A stretch of DNA of 64,000 nt from contig NZ_JAHWGU010000014.1 in assembly GCF_020873875.1 (NCBI RefSeq), positions 62,001 to 126,000 on the forward strand, written 5' to 3'. Every line of letters starts with the position of its first letter. Position 1 is the first letter of the stretch. Below are positions 19,230 to 28,186 of this stretch, in pieces. This DNA comes from Actinoplanes sp. DH11 (GTDB lineage: Bacteria > Actinomycetota > Actinomycetes > Mycobacteriales > Micromonosporaceae). The position numbers and the translations under genes are program-made. The notes under the pieces were generated by a model that was not told the origin of the DNA, made no database searches, and was given only the letters and a program-made list of their open reading frames with translations.

Positions 19230-20003
19230 TCAGCGCTGCGCGCGGGCCGAGGCATATAGGCACACGGCGGCGGCCGCGGCCAGGTTGAGGCTCTCCGCAC
19301 CACCGTAGATCGGCACCCGGACCCGGCGGTCCGCAGCGGTCAGCAGCTCCGCGGGCAGCCCGTGCGCCTCCGAGCCGAACAGCCAGGCCGTCGGCGCGGT
19401 GAGCAGGCCGCCGTCGAGCAGCGAATCCACGTCGTCCTCGCCGGTGCCGCTGGTGGCGAGCACCTGCAGCCCGTTGTCCTGGAGCAGGTCGGTCACCGAC
19501 AGCGGCGCGCGGACCACGTCCACGTGGAACAGGGAGCCGGCGGAGGCCCGTACACATTTGCCGTTGTAGGGGTCGACGGCGTCCCCGGCGAAGATCACCG
19601 CGCCGGCGCCCGCCGCGTCGGCCGTGCGCAGTACCGTCCCGGCGTTGCCCGGGTCACGGATCTCCGCGACCACCGCGACCAGCCGGGGCTGTTTCGCGAG
19701 CGCCTCGGTGAGCGGCACATCGGTCTGCTCGCAGACCGCGACCAGGCCCTGCGGGCTGACCGTCTCGGTGAGCGCGGCCAGCGCCTCCTCGGTCACCGCC
19801 GAGACCTCCGGCGCCTGCGCGGCCAGTTCGGCGTGCCGGGTCAGCGCGGCGGCGGTGGCGAAAAGCTCCAGCACGGCGCCGGCGGCGAGGGCCTCGCGCA
19901 CGGCCTGCGGGCCTTCGGCCAGGAATCGGCCGGTCTGGTCGCGATCCTTGCGGCGCTGCAGGCGCCGGGCCGCGACGATGCGAGGGGTACGGGGTGTGAA
20001 CAT
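19230..20003 (-). CDS. TrmH/SpoU-family RNA 2'-O-methyltransferase
   Basis: The 257-residue SPOUT enzyme shows motif 1 EIRDPGNAGTVLRTADAAG, motif 2 GSEAHGLP and motif 3 SLNLAAAAAVCLY, plus an N-terminal substrate-binding domain. It methylates a ribose in rRNA or tRNA; the target cannot be told from sequence. ATG 20003 has GGAGAGCTG upstream. It follows rplT at 69 bp and is probably the last gene of the infC operon, an order common in bacteria. Confidence 0.9.
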   Translation of the reverse strand: MFTPRTPRIVAARRLQRRKDRDQTGRFLAEGPQAVREALAAGAVLELFATAAALTRHAELAAQAPEVSAVTEEALAALTETVSPQGLVAVCEQTDVPLTEALAKQPRLVAVVAEIRDPGNAGTVLRTADAAGAGAVIFAGDAVDPYNGKCVRASAGSLFHVDVVRAPLSVTDLLQDNGLQVLATSGTGEDDVDSLLDGGLLTAPTAWLFGSEAHGLPAELLTAADRRVRVPIYGGAESLNLAAAAAVCLYASARAQR

Positions 20004-20072
20004 CAGCTCTCCGTAAGCAGCGGAGGCGCCCCCCGACGAATCGGGAGGCGCCTCCAAAGGTGCTTCGCGTTA

Positions 20073-20465
20073 TCAGGCAGCCTGCGCGGCAGCGCCGCCG
20101 GTGCCCTCGGCCGCGACGGCCGCACGCGCGATCTCCACGATGGCGGCGAACGCGGCGGCGTCGTGGACCGCGAGGTCGGCCAGGATCTTGCGGTCGACCT
20201 CGACCTCGGCCAGCTTCAGGCCCTGGATCAGGCGGTTGTACGTCATGCCGTTGGCACGAGCAGCCGCGTTGATCCGGGTGATCCACAGCTGGCGGAAGTC
20301 GCCCTTGCGGTCACGGCGGTCACGGTACGAGTACTGCATCGAGTGCAGCACCTGCTCCTTGGCCTTGCGGTACAGGCGCGAGCGCTGGCCGCGGTAGCCA
20401 CTCGCGGTCTCGAGCAGGGTGCGGCGCTTCTTCTGGGCGTTTACCGCCCGCTTGACGCGTGCCAT
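20073..20465 (-). CDS. rplT: 50S ribosomal protein L20
   Basis: The 130-residue basic protein [16 protein letters not shown]... has the L20 core [17 protein letters not shown] and ends in an acidic/alanine tail. It binds 23S rRNA early in large-subunit assembly. Third gene of infC-rpmI-rplT. Confidence 0.98.
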   Translation of the reverse strand: MARVKRAVNAQKKRRTLLETASGYRGQRSRLYRKAKEQVLHSMQYSYRDRRDRKGDFRQLWITRINAAARANGMTYNRLIQGLKLAEVEVDRKILADLAVHDAAAFAAIVEIARAAVAAEGTGGAAAQAA

Positions 20466-20502
20466 TTCTAGTTACTCCTTAGGGGAACTGGTCAGGCTCG
20501 CG

Positions 20503-20697
20503 TCAGCGGCCCAGAAGCTTGTTCACTCGCGCGGTGTCGGCCTTGGCCACGACGACCGTGCCGGTCATCCGGCGGGTGACGTGGGAGCTCTTGTGCTCCA
20601 GCAGGTGGCGCTTGCCGGCCTGCTCGCGGACGAGCTTGCCCTTGCCGGTCACCTTCACGCGCTTGCCCATGCCGGTGTGGCTCTTCATCTTCGGCAC
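20503..20697 (-). CDS. rpmI: 50S ribosomal protein L35
   Basis: The 64-residue protein has the canonical [15 protein letters not shown] start and a C-terminal RVNKLLGR. It lies between infC and rplT as in most bacteria. Confidence 0.98.
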   Translation of the reverse strand: MPKMKSHTGMGKRVKVTGKGKLVREQAGKRHLLEHKSSHVTRRMTGTVVVAKADTARVNKLLGR

Positions 20698-20750
20698 TGA
20701 ACGCCTCTTTCTGATCTTTCCCCGCGCCCGGGGACACGGGGAAAAGCTGA

Positions 20751-21368
20751 CTACTCTGCGGTGCTGTCTGCCGGGGCAGCCTCGGCGGCCTCACCCTCGC
20801 GCGGCTCCCGCGGCGGGCGCGCGCTGGCGGCGGCCGTGGCGGCCGCTGCAACCTTGGTGGCCCGGTGCGGGGCCAACACCATGATCATGTTCCGGCCGTC
20901 CTGCTTCGGGCTGGCCTCGACGAAGCCGAGCTCCGAGATCTCCTCGCTGAGCCGGCGCAGGAGCCGGAAACCCAGCTCGGGACGGCTCTGCTCACGACCA
21001 CGGAACATGATCGTCACCTTGACCTTGTCGCCCGCCTTGAGGAACCGCACCACGTGACCCTTTTTGGTCTCGTAGTCGTGCGGGTCGATCTTCGGCCGCA
21101 GCTTCATTTCCTTGATGACGGTCTGCTGCTGGTTGCGCCGCGCTTCGCGAGCCTTGAGTGCGCTCTCGTACTTGAACTTGCCGAAGTCCATGAGCTTGCA
21201 CACCGGCGGCCGCGCCATCGGAGCAACCTCGACCAGGTCCAGGTCGACATCCGCAGCCAGTTGAAGAGCGCGCTCGAGCGGCACGATGCCGACCTGCTCA
21301 CCCTCCGGACCGACCAGTCGGACCTCTCGAGCCCGGATCTGTTCGTTCACGCGTGGTTCGACGCTGAT
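20751..21368 (-). CDS. infC: Translation initiation factor IF-3 (AUC start codon)
   Basis: IF-3 binds the 30S subunit and proofreads start codons and initiator tRNA. The N domain [20 protein letters not shown], linker and C domain are complete, followed by an Ala/Glu-rich tail of about 35 residues. I place the start at an ATC at 21366-21368: it adds I-S-V-E-P-R before V-N-E-Q, matching the usual IS(T)EPR(I)N start of the family, and follows TGAGGAGG directly. The GTG at 21350 lacks a ribosome-binding site. Non-AUG starts let IF-3 repress its own translation. Confidence 0.95.
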   Translation of the reverse strand: MSVEPRVNEQIRAREVRLVGPEGEQVGIVPLERALQLAADVDLDLVEVAPMARPPVCKLMDFGKFKYESALKAREARRNQQQTVIKEMKLRPKIDPHDYETKKGHVVRFLKAGDKVKVTIMFRGREQSRPELGFRLLRRLSEEISELGFVEASPKQDGRNMIMVLAPHRATKVAAAATAAASARPPREPREGEAAEAAPADSTAE

Positions 21369-21448
21369 GGGGCCTCCTCAGAACGTTGTTCTCTCATCTG
21401 CAACGCTTTCCGCGCCGCGGATGATGCCAATGTCGGTCGGCCCCGAGT

Positions 21449-21468
21449 GTCCCGCGGGGTGGCGGGAC
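21449..21468 (-). other. Hairpin in infC leader
   Basis: Perfect 7-bp arms GTCCCGC / GCGGGAC with a 6-nt loop, about 80 nt before the infC start. Could be an alternative partner for the upstream terminator-like stem. Confidence 0.45.
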
Positions 21469-21483
21469 GCCGGGAAAGCAGAA

Positions 21484-21518
21484 GGCCCCGACTGTGCTGC
21501 AAGAGCACATGCGGGGCC
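21484..21518 (-). terminator. Intrinsic-terminator-like hairpin inside the infC leader
   Basis: The outer stem GGCCCCG/CGGGGCC and inner stem TGTGCT/AGCACA (5-nt loop) are separated by a 2x2 internal loop. In the infC direction the stem is followed by TTCTGCTTTCCC, a weak T-rich tail. Its place about 115 nt before the start codon suggests an attenuator. Confidence 0.55.
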
Positions 21519-21698
21519 CGCTCGACCGGTCATCGGCGTCCGGGAGGACGCTCACCGCGCCAGGGAAACCCTGGCCGGGTGACCGGACCCGGCCACTGAA
21601 GTGACTCGGGTGGGAACCTGCGGGCTCCTCTTTCGCGCCCCGTGCCGCCGCCAGCAAGCTGACGGGGTGCAGGGCGAGGTCGACTGCCGTGAAGTCTA

Positions 21699-22145
21699 TC
21701 AGGCTCCGCCGGCAGCGGAATGCAGGGCCCGGAGGGTACGCACGCCCTCCACCGCGTAGTCCTTGTCCACCGCCTGCAACGCGTGCACCGCGACCTGCTC
21801 GTCGTCGTGCAGCTCCAGCTGGGCCCAGGCCGAGTTGCGGTCGAACCGGACGGCGCGCACGACCTCCCACGGCAGGTCGTAGCCGCCGATCACGTTGCGC
21901 ACCCGGATGCCCCGCTCGTCGGCGACCACCCGGGGCCGGCAGAACGCCAGCACGCCGAGGCCGATCAGGATCCCCAGGCCGATCATCGCCAGCTGGTCGC
22001 CGCGCTGGAACGTGGCGTTCTGGTTCTGGAACCCGGCGCTGCCGGTCAGCCCGAAACTGAGCACGGTGAAGAGCAGCGCCACGGAGACCGCGACCGGGAT
22101 CGCGACCACCCGGATCTTCTTGGGCCGATAGATCACTGCGGTCAT
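21699..22145 (-). CDS. Small membrane protein with PH-like domain
   Basis: The 148-residue protein has two N-terminal transmembrane segments (about residues 12-32 and 48-68) followed by a cytoplasmic beta-rich domain. Its VRNVIGGYDLPWEVVRAVRFDRNSAWAQLEL pattern is typical of bacterial PH-like domains. ATG 22145 shares one base with the hisG stop, so it is translated with hisG. No histidine role is known; function unknown. Confidence 0.75.
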   Translation of the reverse strand: MTAVIYRPKKIRVVAIPVAVSVALLFTVLSFGLTGSAGFQNQNATFQRGDQLAMIGLGILIGLGVLAFCRPRVVADERGIRVRNVIGGYDLPWEVVRAVRFDRNSAWAQLELHDDEQVAVHALQAVDKDYAVEGVRTLRALHSAAGGA

Positions 22146-22987
22146 CAGAGCCTGCAATTCGCGATGTCGGTGACCAGGATGGCGCGGGCGCCGAGCTCGT
22201 ACAGCTCGTCCATGATGCGGTGCACGTCACTGCGCTGCACCATCGCCTCCACGGCGACCCAGCCCTCCCGGTGCAGCGGCGACACGGTCGGCGACTCGAT
22301 GCCCGGTGTCAGGCCGGTCGCCTGCTCCAGCAGGTCCGCGCGCACGTCGTAGGCGAGCATCACGAAGTTGCGGGCGACGAGCACGCCCTGCAGGCGCCGC
22401 AGCAGCTGGGCCGCGCCCGCCGGTGCCTCCGCCTCCCGCCCGATCAGGATCGCCGAGGACCGCATGATCGGCTCGCCGAGCGTGACCAGGCCGGCCTGGC
22501 GCAGCGTGGCACCGGTCTCGACGACGTCGGCGATCAGGTCGGCCACGCCGAGGCGCACCGCGTTCTCCACCGCGCCGTCCAGACGTACCACGTCCGCCTT
22601 GAGCTCGTTCTCGGCCAGGTAGCGGCCGACCACGCCGGGGTAGGCCGTGGCGATCCGCCGGCCGCCGATCTGGTCCGCGCTGGTGAGCGTGCCCGCCGGC
22701 GCCGCCCAGCGGAACGTGGCGCCGCCGAAGTTGAGGTCGAGCAGCTCGGCCGCCGGCACGCCGGAGTCGATCAGCAGGTCCCGGCCGGTGATGCCGAGAT
22801 CCAGGTCACCGGAGCCGACGTAGGTGGCGATGTCCCGGGGCCGCAGGTAGAAGAACTCGACGTTGTTGGCTTCGTCACGGCAGATCAGGTCTTTGGGGTC
22901 GGTGCGCTGGCGGTACCCCGCGTCCCGCAGCATCTGGGACGCGGGTGCCGAGAGGGTGCCCTTGTTCGGAATGGCGATGCGCAGCAT
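22145..22987 (-). CDS. hisG: ATP phosphoribosyltransferase
   Basis: First committed step of histidine synthesis: joins ATP and PRPP. The 280-residue long form has a C-terminal ACT-like regulatory domain (from about residue 210), so feedback inhibition by histidine is expected. Visible features are MLRIAIPNKGTLS, GSGDLDLGITGRD and the PRPP-type VETGATLRQAGL. ATG 22987 has AAGGAG upstream. Confidence 0.97.
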   Translation of the reverse strand: MLRIAIPNKGTLSAPASQMLRDAGYRQRTDPKDLICRDEANNVEFFYLRPRDIATYVGSGDLDLGITGRDLLIDSGVPAAELLDLNFGGATFRWAAPAGTLTSADQIGGRRIATAYPGVVGRYLAENELKADVVRLDGAVENAVRLGVADLIADVVETGATLRQAGLVTLGEPIMRSSAILIGREAEAPAGAAQLLRRLQGVLVARNFVMLAYDVRADLLEQATGLTPGIESPTVSPLHREGWVAVEAMVQRSDVHRIMDELYELGARAILVTDIANCRL

Positions 22988-23031
22988 CGGACGTGCTCCT
23001 TCGATCTCGATCAACGGGTCAGGGACGCGCG

Positions 23032-23295
23032 TCAGAGATGTCGGTAGACGTCCTTGAGCTCGAGACCGGTAGCGATCATCAGCACCTGTGCCTGGTAGAG
23101 CAGCTGCGAGATCTCCTCGGCGGCGCGCTCCGGCCCCTCGTGCTCGGCGGCCATCCACGACTCGGCGGCCTCTTCGACGACCTTCTTGCCGATGAAGTGG
23201 ACTCCGCGCTCGAGCGCCTCGACGGTGCCCGAGCCGGGGGTCTGTTCCGCCGCCTTGCGCTGCAACTCGGCGAACAGTTCTTCGAACGTCTTCAC
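23032..23295 (-). CDS. hisE: Phosphoribosyl-ATP diphosphatase
   Basis: The 87-residue all-alpha MazG-like enzyme hydrolyses phosphoribosyl-ATP to phosphoribosyl-AMP. It begins [14 protein letters not shown] after a GTG at 23295, and [18 protein letters not shown] is the family core (E-E-x-x-E). The GTG gives the standard HisE length; the longer frame upstream overlaps the divergent transporter gene. hisG follows 44 bp downstream. Confidence 0.95.
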   Translation of the reverse strand: MKTFEELFAELQRKAAEQTPGSGTVEALERGVHFIGKKVVEEAAESWMAAEHEGPERAAEEISQLLYQAQVLMIATGLELKDVYRHL

Positions 23296-23374
23296 GAGCA
23301 ACGATTGTGGCAGCTCATCACGTCTTGACGACGAACGCCCCCCAGTGGTTGGGGCGTCTTCTAAGCTGCCCGGC
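23296..23374. promoter_or_regulatory. Divergent hisE / ABC transporter promoter region with inverted repeat
   Basis: The 79-bp spacer has an inverted repeat CGCCCC-N9-GGGGCG (about 23336-23356) between the two start codons. TAAGCT (23362-23367) is 7 nt before the transporter ATG; CACAAT on the minus strand is about 8 nt before the hisE GTG. The repeat would overlap the transporter -35 region and could be an operator. Confidence 0.4.
23362..23367 (+). promoter_or_regulatory. Candidate leaderless -10 (TAAGCT)
   Basis: TAAGCT lies 7 nt before the ATG of the solute-binding lipoprotein gene. No ribosome-binding site precedes that ATG. Confidence 0.45.
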
Positions 23375-24247
23375 ATGGTCAGCCGATACACCCCCGTTGC
23401 GCTCGGCGGCGTCGCGATGCTCTTCGCCGCCGTCACCGCCTGTTCCCCGGTGGAGGAAGAATCCACCACTGCGACCTCGCCGTCCTCCTCCGCGCAGAGC
23501 TGCGCGCCGGGCGGCCTCGCCACGAAGACCCCGGGCAAGCTCACGATCGGCACCGACAACCCGGCGTACGAGCCATGGTTCAGCGACAACAAGCCGGACA
23601 ACGGGAAGGGCTACGAGTCCGCGGTCGCGTACGCGGTCGCCGACCGGCTCGGTTACCCGGCCGCGAACGTGGTCTGGACCTCGGTGACCTTCAACAACGC
23701 CATCGCGCCCGGCCCGAAGGCGTACGACATCGACATCAACCAGTTCTCGATCACCGAGGAACGCAAGCAGGCCGTCGACTTCTCCTCGCCGTACTACCTG
23801 GTCCGGCAGACGGTGATCACCACCAAGGGCTCGAAGATCGCCGGCGCCAAGTCGCTGGCCGACCTCAAGGGCGCCAAGCTGGGCGCGCAGGTCGGCACCA
23901 CCAGCTACCAGGCCGTCACCGACGTGATCAAGCCGGACCAGCAGCCGTCGGTCTACAACAACAACGACGACGCCAAGAAGGCGCTGGAGAACGGCACCGT
24001 CGACGGCATCGTGGTGGACCTGCCGACCGCGTTCTACATGACCTCGGCCGAGCTGGAGAACGGCGTCATCGTCGGCCAGCTGCCCCAGGTCGGCGTCCCC
24101 GAGCAGTTCGGCATCGTGCTGGACAAGGGCTCGGCGCTGACCGGCTGCGTCAGCACGGCGGTCGACCAGCTCCGCCAGGACGGCACCCTCGCCGTGCTGG
24201 AGAAGACGTGGCTGGCCGACACCGGCGGGGCCACCGAGCTCTCCTGA
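23375..24247 (+). CDS. Amino-acid ABC transporter substrate-binding lipoprotein
   Basis: The 290-residue precursor has a lipoprotein signal with lipobox VTAC (C23), a threonine/serine linker and a family-3 polar amino-acid binding domain: [14 protein letters not shown], then [24 protein letters not shown]. It should sit on the outer face of the membrane. Start at ATG 23375, with a TAAGCT box 7 nt before it. Permease and ATPase genes follow. The substrate is probably a polar amino acid such as glutamate or glutamine, which is not provable from sequence. Confidence 0.92.
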   Translation: MVSRYTPVALGGVAMLFAAVTACSPVEEESTTATSPSSSAQSCAPGGLATKTPGKLTIGTDNPAYEPWFSDNKPDNGKGYESAVAYAVADRLGYPAANVVWTSVTFNNAIAPGPKAYDIDINQFSITEERKQAVDFSSPYYLVRQTVITTKGSKIAGAKSLADLKGAKLGAQVGTTSYQAVTDVIKPDQQPSVYNNNDDAKKALENGTVDGIVVDLPTAFYMTSAELENGVIVGQLPQVGVPEQFGIVLDKGSALTGCVSTAVDQLRQDGTLAVLEKTWLADTGGATELS

Positions 24248-24260
24248 CCGGCGCACACCT

Positions 24261-25100
24261 GTGACATACGCACCAAGCACCAGGCAACAGGAACGGATCG
24301 CCTACCGCAGACGGCAGACGATCCGTTCCGTACTGCTCGCGGCCCTCTCCACGGCCGTGGTCGGCACCCTGCTCACCGTCGCGATCACCGGCGCTCCCGG
24401 CTGGGACCGGGTCAAATCCTCGTTCTTCGACCTGGACGCGGCCCGGGAGTACCTGCCCGACATCCTCACCGGACTGTGGCTCAACCTGCGGCTGCTCGTG
24501 GTCTGCGCCACGCTGGCACTGGCCCTGGGCCTCGTGGTGGCGGTCCTGCGCACGCTGCGCGGCCCGGTCTTCTTCCCGGTGCGGGCGCTGGCGACCGGTT
24601 ACACGTACTCGTTCCGCGGTCTGCCGCTGATCATCGTGATCTACCTGTACGCCTTCGGCATCCCCGGCCTGCGGCTGCAGGGAACCCCGGACGTGCTCGT
24701 CCTCGGCGCGGCCGCGATCATCATCACCTACGGCGCGTACCTGGCCGAGGTGTTCCGGGCCGGCATCGAGTCGGTGCACCCGAGCCAGATCGCGGCGGCC
24801 CGCTCGCTCGGGCTCAGCTACCGGCAGGCGATGCGCCACGTGGTGCTGCCGCAGGCGGTGCGCCGGGTCGCCCCGCCCCTGCTCAACGACACCGTGGCCC
24901 TGCAGAAGGACGTCGGCCTGATCTCCCTGGCGGGACCGATCGACGCCATCCGCGCGGCCCAGATCGGTGTCGCCCAGGACGCCAACTTCACCCCGTACAT
25001 CGTGGCCGGGGTGCTCTTCGTCCTTCTCGCCCTGCCGCTCATCGGGGTCACCGACTGGGTGACCCTGCGCGCGGCCCGCCGCCAGAACGCGGGGTCCTGA
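24261..25100 (+). CDS. Amino-acid ABC transporter permease
   Basis: The 279-residue HisM/GlnP-type permease has about six membrane spans. The EAA loop EVFRAGIESVHPSQIAAARSLGLS contacts the ATPase. It has a longer N-terminal cytoplasmic/periplasmic segment than minimal family members. GTG start 13 bp after the binding-protein gene. Only one permease is present, so a homodimer is likely. Confidence 0.93.
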   Translation: MTYAPSTRQQERIAYRRRQTIRSVLLAALSTAVVGTLLTVAITGAPGWDRVKSSFFDLDAAREYLPDILTGLWLNLRLLVVCATLALALGLVVAVLRTLRGPVFFPVRALATGYTYSFRGLPLIIVIYLYAFGIPGLRLQGTPDVLVLGAAAIIITYGAYLAEVFRAGIESVHPSQIAAARSLGLSYRQAMRHVVLPQAVRRVAPPLLNDTVALQKDVGLISLAGPIDAIRAAQIGVAQDANFTPYIVAGVLFVLLALPLIGVTDWVTLRAARRQNAGS

Positions 25101-25101
25101 C

Positions 25102-25842
25102 GTGGTGCTCTCCTGCACGGACGTACGCAAGACGTTCGGCGATCACGTGATCCTCGACGGTCTCAGCCTGGACGTCGCCGAACACGAGGTGGTCGCCCTG
25201 ATCGGGGCCTCCGGCTCGGGCAAGTCGACGCTGCTGCGCTGCGTGAACCTGCTCGAGCAGATCGACGACGGCGAGATCCGGCTGGACGGTACGGAGATCA
25301 CCGACCCGCGGGCCGACCCGGACCGGATCCGCCAGCGGATCGGCCTGGTCTTCCAGTCCTACAACCTGTTCCCGCACATGACGGTGCTGGACAACATCAC
25401 GCTGGCGCCGATCCAGGTGCATCGGCGCACGAAAGCCGAGGCGACGGAACAGGCGATGACCTGGCTGACCCGGGTGGGGCTGGCGGAGAAGGCCGGGGCC
25501 TACCCGGACCGGCTCTCCGGCGGCCAGCAGCAACGGGTCGCGATCGTCCGGGCGCTGGTGAACAACCCGCGGCTGCTGCTGCTCGACGAGGTCACGTCGG
25601 CGCTCGACCCGGAGCTGGTCGGCGAGGTCCTCACCATGATCAAAGACCTCAAGGGCGAGGGCATGACCATGGTGCTGGCCACCCACGAGATGGGGTTCGC
25701 CAAGCAGGTCGCCGACCGGGTGGCCTTCCTCGACGGCGGCAAGGTGCTCGAAGCGGGGCCGCCCGAGCAGGTGCTGGGCGACCCCGTCGAGGCGCGTACC
25801 CGTCAGTTCCTGGCGCGGATCATCGAGGCCGGACGGCTCTGA
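25102..25842 (+). CDS. Amino-acid ABC transporter ATP-binding protein
   Basis: The 246-residue GlnQ-type ATPase has Walker A GASGSGKST, Q-loop VFQSYNLFPHMTV, signature LSGGQQQR, Walker B LLLLDEVTSALD and switch His in ATHEM. GTG start directly after the permease stop. It ends 3 bp from the convergent ribH stop with no room for a separate terminator. Confidence 0.96.
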   Translation: MVLSCTDVRKTFGDHVILDGLSLDVAEHEVVALIGASGSGKSTLLRCVNLLEQIDDGEIRLDGTEITDPRADPDRIRQRIGLVFQSYNLFPHMTVLDNITLAPIQVHRRTKAEATEQAMTWLTRVGLAEKAGAYPDRLSGGQQQRVAIVRALVNNPRLLLLDEVTSALDPELVGEVLTMIKDLKGEGMTMVLATHEMGFAKQVADRVAFLDGGKVLEAGPPEQVLGDPVEARTRQFLARIIEAGRL

Positions 25843-25845
25843 CCG

Positions 25846-26322
25846 TCAGGCCTTGCCGACCTCGCGGAGGGTGAGGGCTGCGTCGAGCACGGCCACCGTG
25901 CTCTGCCAGCCCTTGTCCTCGATCGAGTCCTCCAGGCCGGCCCGGTCCCGGGCCTGCCCGAGGCTCTGCACGGTGAGCACGCCGTGCGCGACCGGCGTGC
26001 CCTCGTCGAGGGCGACCCGGGTCAGGCCGGACGTGACCGCGTCACAGACGTACTCGAAGTGCTGGGTCTCCCCCTTGATCACCACGCCGAGGGCGACCAC
26101 CGCGTCGCACTTGCGGGCGAGGGCCTGCGCCACCACCGGCAGCTCCACCGAACCGGCCACCCGCACCGTGATCACATCCGTGACGCCACAGGCCTCGGCA
26201 GCCGCCCGGGCCCGGTTGATCATGTGGTCGACCAGGTCGTTGTGCCAGCGGGAGCCGACGATGCCGAGCCGCAGCCCGGCCGCGTCGACGGGTTGCGTGT
26301 GCGGATCACCGAAGCCGGCCAT
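25846..26322 (-). CDS. ribH: 6,7-dimethyl-8-ribityllumazine synthase
   Basis: The 158-residue subunit of the lumazine synthase capsid condenses ribityl-aminopyrimidine with dihydroxybutanone phosphate. Recognised by GIVGSRWHNDLVDHM, VRVAGSVELPV and ALGVVIKGETQHFEYVC. Last gene of the rib operon, 52 bp after ribBA. Confidence 0.97.
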   Translation of the reverse strand: MAGFGDPHTQPVDAAGLRLGIVGSRWHNDLVDHMINRARAAAEACGVTDVITVRVAGSVELPVVAQALARKCDAVVALGVVIKGETQHFEYVCDAVTSGLTRVALDEGTPVAHGVLTVQSLGQARDRAGLEDSIEDKGWQSTVAVLDAALTLREVGKA

Positions 26323-26374
26323 ATGTGTGTCCCCCTCTGTTGCCTGACATTGTTCACCGTGGGCGGGGAAGAGA

Positions 26375-27583
26375 TCAGCCCAACGCCTCGAAGAGATGTC
26401 CCATCCGGTCCCGCTTGGTCCGCAGGTAGTGCACGTTCTCCGGGTGCAGCCGGACCGGCAGCTCCTCGCGGCCGGTCACGCGCAGGCCGTAGCCCTCCAG
26501 GCCGGCCCGCTTCGCCGGGTTGTTGGTGAGCAGACGCATCGAGCGGATCCCCAGCTCGGCGAGGATCTGCGCGCCGGTGCCGTAGTCGCGGGCGTCCGCC
26601 GGCAGCCCCAGTTCCAGATTCGCGTCGACGGTGTCCAGCCCGCCGTCCTGCAACTGGTACGCCTGAAGCTTGTGCAGCAGCCCGATGCCCCGGCCCTCGT
26701 GACCGCGCATGTAGAGCACCACGCCCCGCCCGGCCGCCGCGACCCGTTCCAGGGCGGCGTCCAGCTGCGGGCCGCAGTCGCAGCGGTGCGAGCCGAAGAC
26801 ATCACCGGTCAGGCACTCGGAGTGCACCCGGACCAGCACGTCCTCGCCGTCACCGATCTCGCCGAAGACCAGCGCCACGTGCTCGCCGTTGTCCGCCTCG
26901 GTGCGGTAACCGACCGCCGTGAACACGCCGTGCTCGGTGGGCAGGCGGGTCTCCACCACCCGCTCCACCTGCCGGCCCTGACGCAGGCTCAGGTAGGCCA
27001 CCAGCTCGGCGATCGTGATCAGCGTGAGGTGGTGCTCGGCCGCGAACCGTTCCAAATCCGGCCGGCGCTGCATGGTGCCGTCGTCGTTGACCATCTCGCA
27101 GAGCACACCGGCGGGCCGGCAGCCGGCCAGCACGGCCAGGTCGATCGAGGCCTCGGTGTGACCGGGCCGGCGCAGCACGCCACCGGGCCGGGCCCGCAGC
27201 GGCACCACGTGGCCGGGCCGGGACAGGTCCGCGGGCTGGGTCTCCGCCGAGGCGAGCAGCCGGATCGTGTGCGCCCGGTCGGCGGCCGAGATGCCGGTGC
27301 TGACGCCGTGCCGGGCGTCGACGGTCACCGCGTACGCCGTGCCGCGGGCGTCCTGGTTGGTCCGGAACATCGGCGGCAGGTCCAGCCGGTCCGCCTCGTC
27401 CTCGGGCAGCGGCACGCAGATGTACCCGGACGTGTACCGGACCATGAAGGCGACAAGCTCCGGCGTGGCGTGCTCGGCCGCGAAGATTAGGTCACCCTCG
27501 TTCTCGCGGTCCTCGTCGTCGACGACGATGACCGCCTTGCCGGCCGCGATGTCCGCGATCGCGCGCTCGATGTTCTCAAACAT
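26375..27583 (-). CDS. ribBA: Bifunctional DHBP synthase / GTP cyclohydrolase II
   Basis: The 402-residue fusion feeds both branches of riboflavin synthesis. The N-terminal RibB half has [11 protein letters not shown] and the [13 protein letters not shown] block; the C-terminal RibA half has the zinc site C-x10-C-x-C in [17 protein letters not shown] and [13 protein letters not shown]. Start ATG 27583 overlaps the ribE stop by 8 bp. Confidence 0.97.
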   Translation of the reverse strand: MFENIERAIADIAAGKAVIVVDDEDRENEGDLIFAAEHATPELVAFMVRYTSGYICVPLPEDEADRLDLPPMFRTNQDARGTAYAVTVDARHGVSTGISAADRAHTIRLLASAETQPADLSRPGHVVPLRARPGGVLRRPGHTEASIDLAVLAGCRPAGVLCEMVNDDGTMQRRPDLERFAAEHHLTLITIAELVAYLSLRQGRQVERVVETRLPTEHGVFTAVGYRTEADNGEHVALVFGEIGDGEDVLVRVHSECLTGDVFGSHRCDCGPQLDAALERVAAAGRGVVLYMRGHEGRGIGLLHKLQAYQLQDGGLDTVDANLELGLPADARDYGTGAQILAELGIRSMRLLTNNPAKRAGLEGYGLRVTGREELPVRLHPENVHYLRTKRDRMGHLFEALG

Positions 27584-28175
27584 TCCGGCTCCCCAGCATC
27601 TTCTCGACGTACTTCGCGATCACGTCGACCTCCAGGTTGACCTGATCGCCGATGGCCTTGCTGCCCAGCACCGTCAGCTTCGAGGTGGCCGGGATCATCC
27701 CGACCGCGAAACTGTCCGCGTCGACCTCCATGACGGTCAGCGAGACGCCGTCGACGGTGATCGAACCCTTCTCCACCACGTATTTCGCCAGCCCGGACGG
27801 GAGCGAGAAACGCACCACCTCCCACTGGTCGGCCGGTTCGCGGGCGATGATCCGCGCGACGCCGTCCACGTGGCCCTGCACCAGGTGGCCGCCGAGGCGG
27901 CTGTTCAGCGCGGCGGCCCGTTCCAGGTTGACCTGGCTGCCGACGGCCAGCGCACCGAGCGACGAGCGGCGCAGGGTCTCACCCATCACGTCGGCGGTGA
28001 ACACGCCGTCCTCGTTGTCGATCACGGTGAGGCAGACGCCGTTCACCGCGATCGAGTCGCCGTGCCGTGCGTCCGACGTGACGAGCGGTCCGCGTACGGC
28101 GATGATCGCCGAGTCGCTCTCCGCACCGGTGAGGCGCACGACCTCACCCAGTTCCTCGACGATTCCGGTGAACAC
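27576..28175 (-). CDS. ribE: Riboflavin synthase, alpha chain
   Basis: The 199-residue trimeric enzyme dismutates two lumazines to riboflavin. It has tandem barrels: [11 protein letters not shown] with NGVCLTV, and [10 protein letters not shown] with VDGVSLTV. I choose GTG 28175 (V-F-T-G-I) because AAAGGA sits 7 nt before it; an ATG at 28190 in an ATGA overlap with ribD is possible and adds five residues. Confidence 0.95.
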   Translation of the reverse strand: MFTGIVEELGEVVRLTGAESDSAIIAVRGPLVTSDARHGDSIAVNGVCLTVIDNEDGVFTADVMGETLRRSSLGALAVGSQVNLERAAALNSRLGGHLVQGHVDGVARIIAREPADQWEVVRFSLPSGLAKYVVEKGSITVDGVSLTVMEVDADSFAVGMIPATSKLTVLGSKAIGDQVNLEVDVIAKYVEKMLGSRNV

Positions 28176-28186
28176 GGGCAGTCCTT

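Larger units (their letters stand above)
21369..21698 (-). promoter_or_regulatory. Long structured leader of infC-rpmI-rplT
   Basis: The 330 bp between the PH-domain gene and infC hold no gene. A TAGACT box at 21693-21698 would give a leader of about 315 nt. It contains at least three strong hairpins (21560-21574, 21484-21518 and 21449-21468) and ends with TGAGGAGG before the ATC start. The array looks like an attenuation or ribosomal-protein leader; I cannot assign it to a named RNA family. Confidence 0.55.

Noticed and set aside
21348-21350. GTG at 21350 as the infC start
   Set aside because: It lacks a ribosome-binding site and cuts off the conserved I-S-V-E-P-R segment encoded from the ATC that follows TGAGGAGG.
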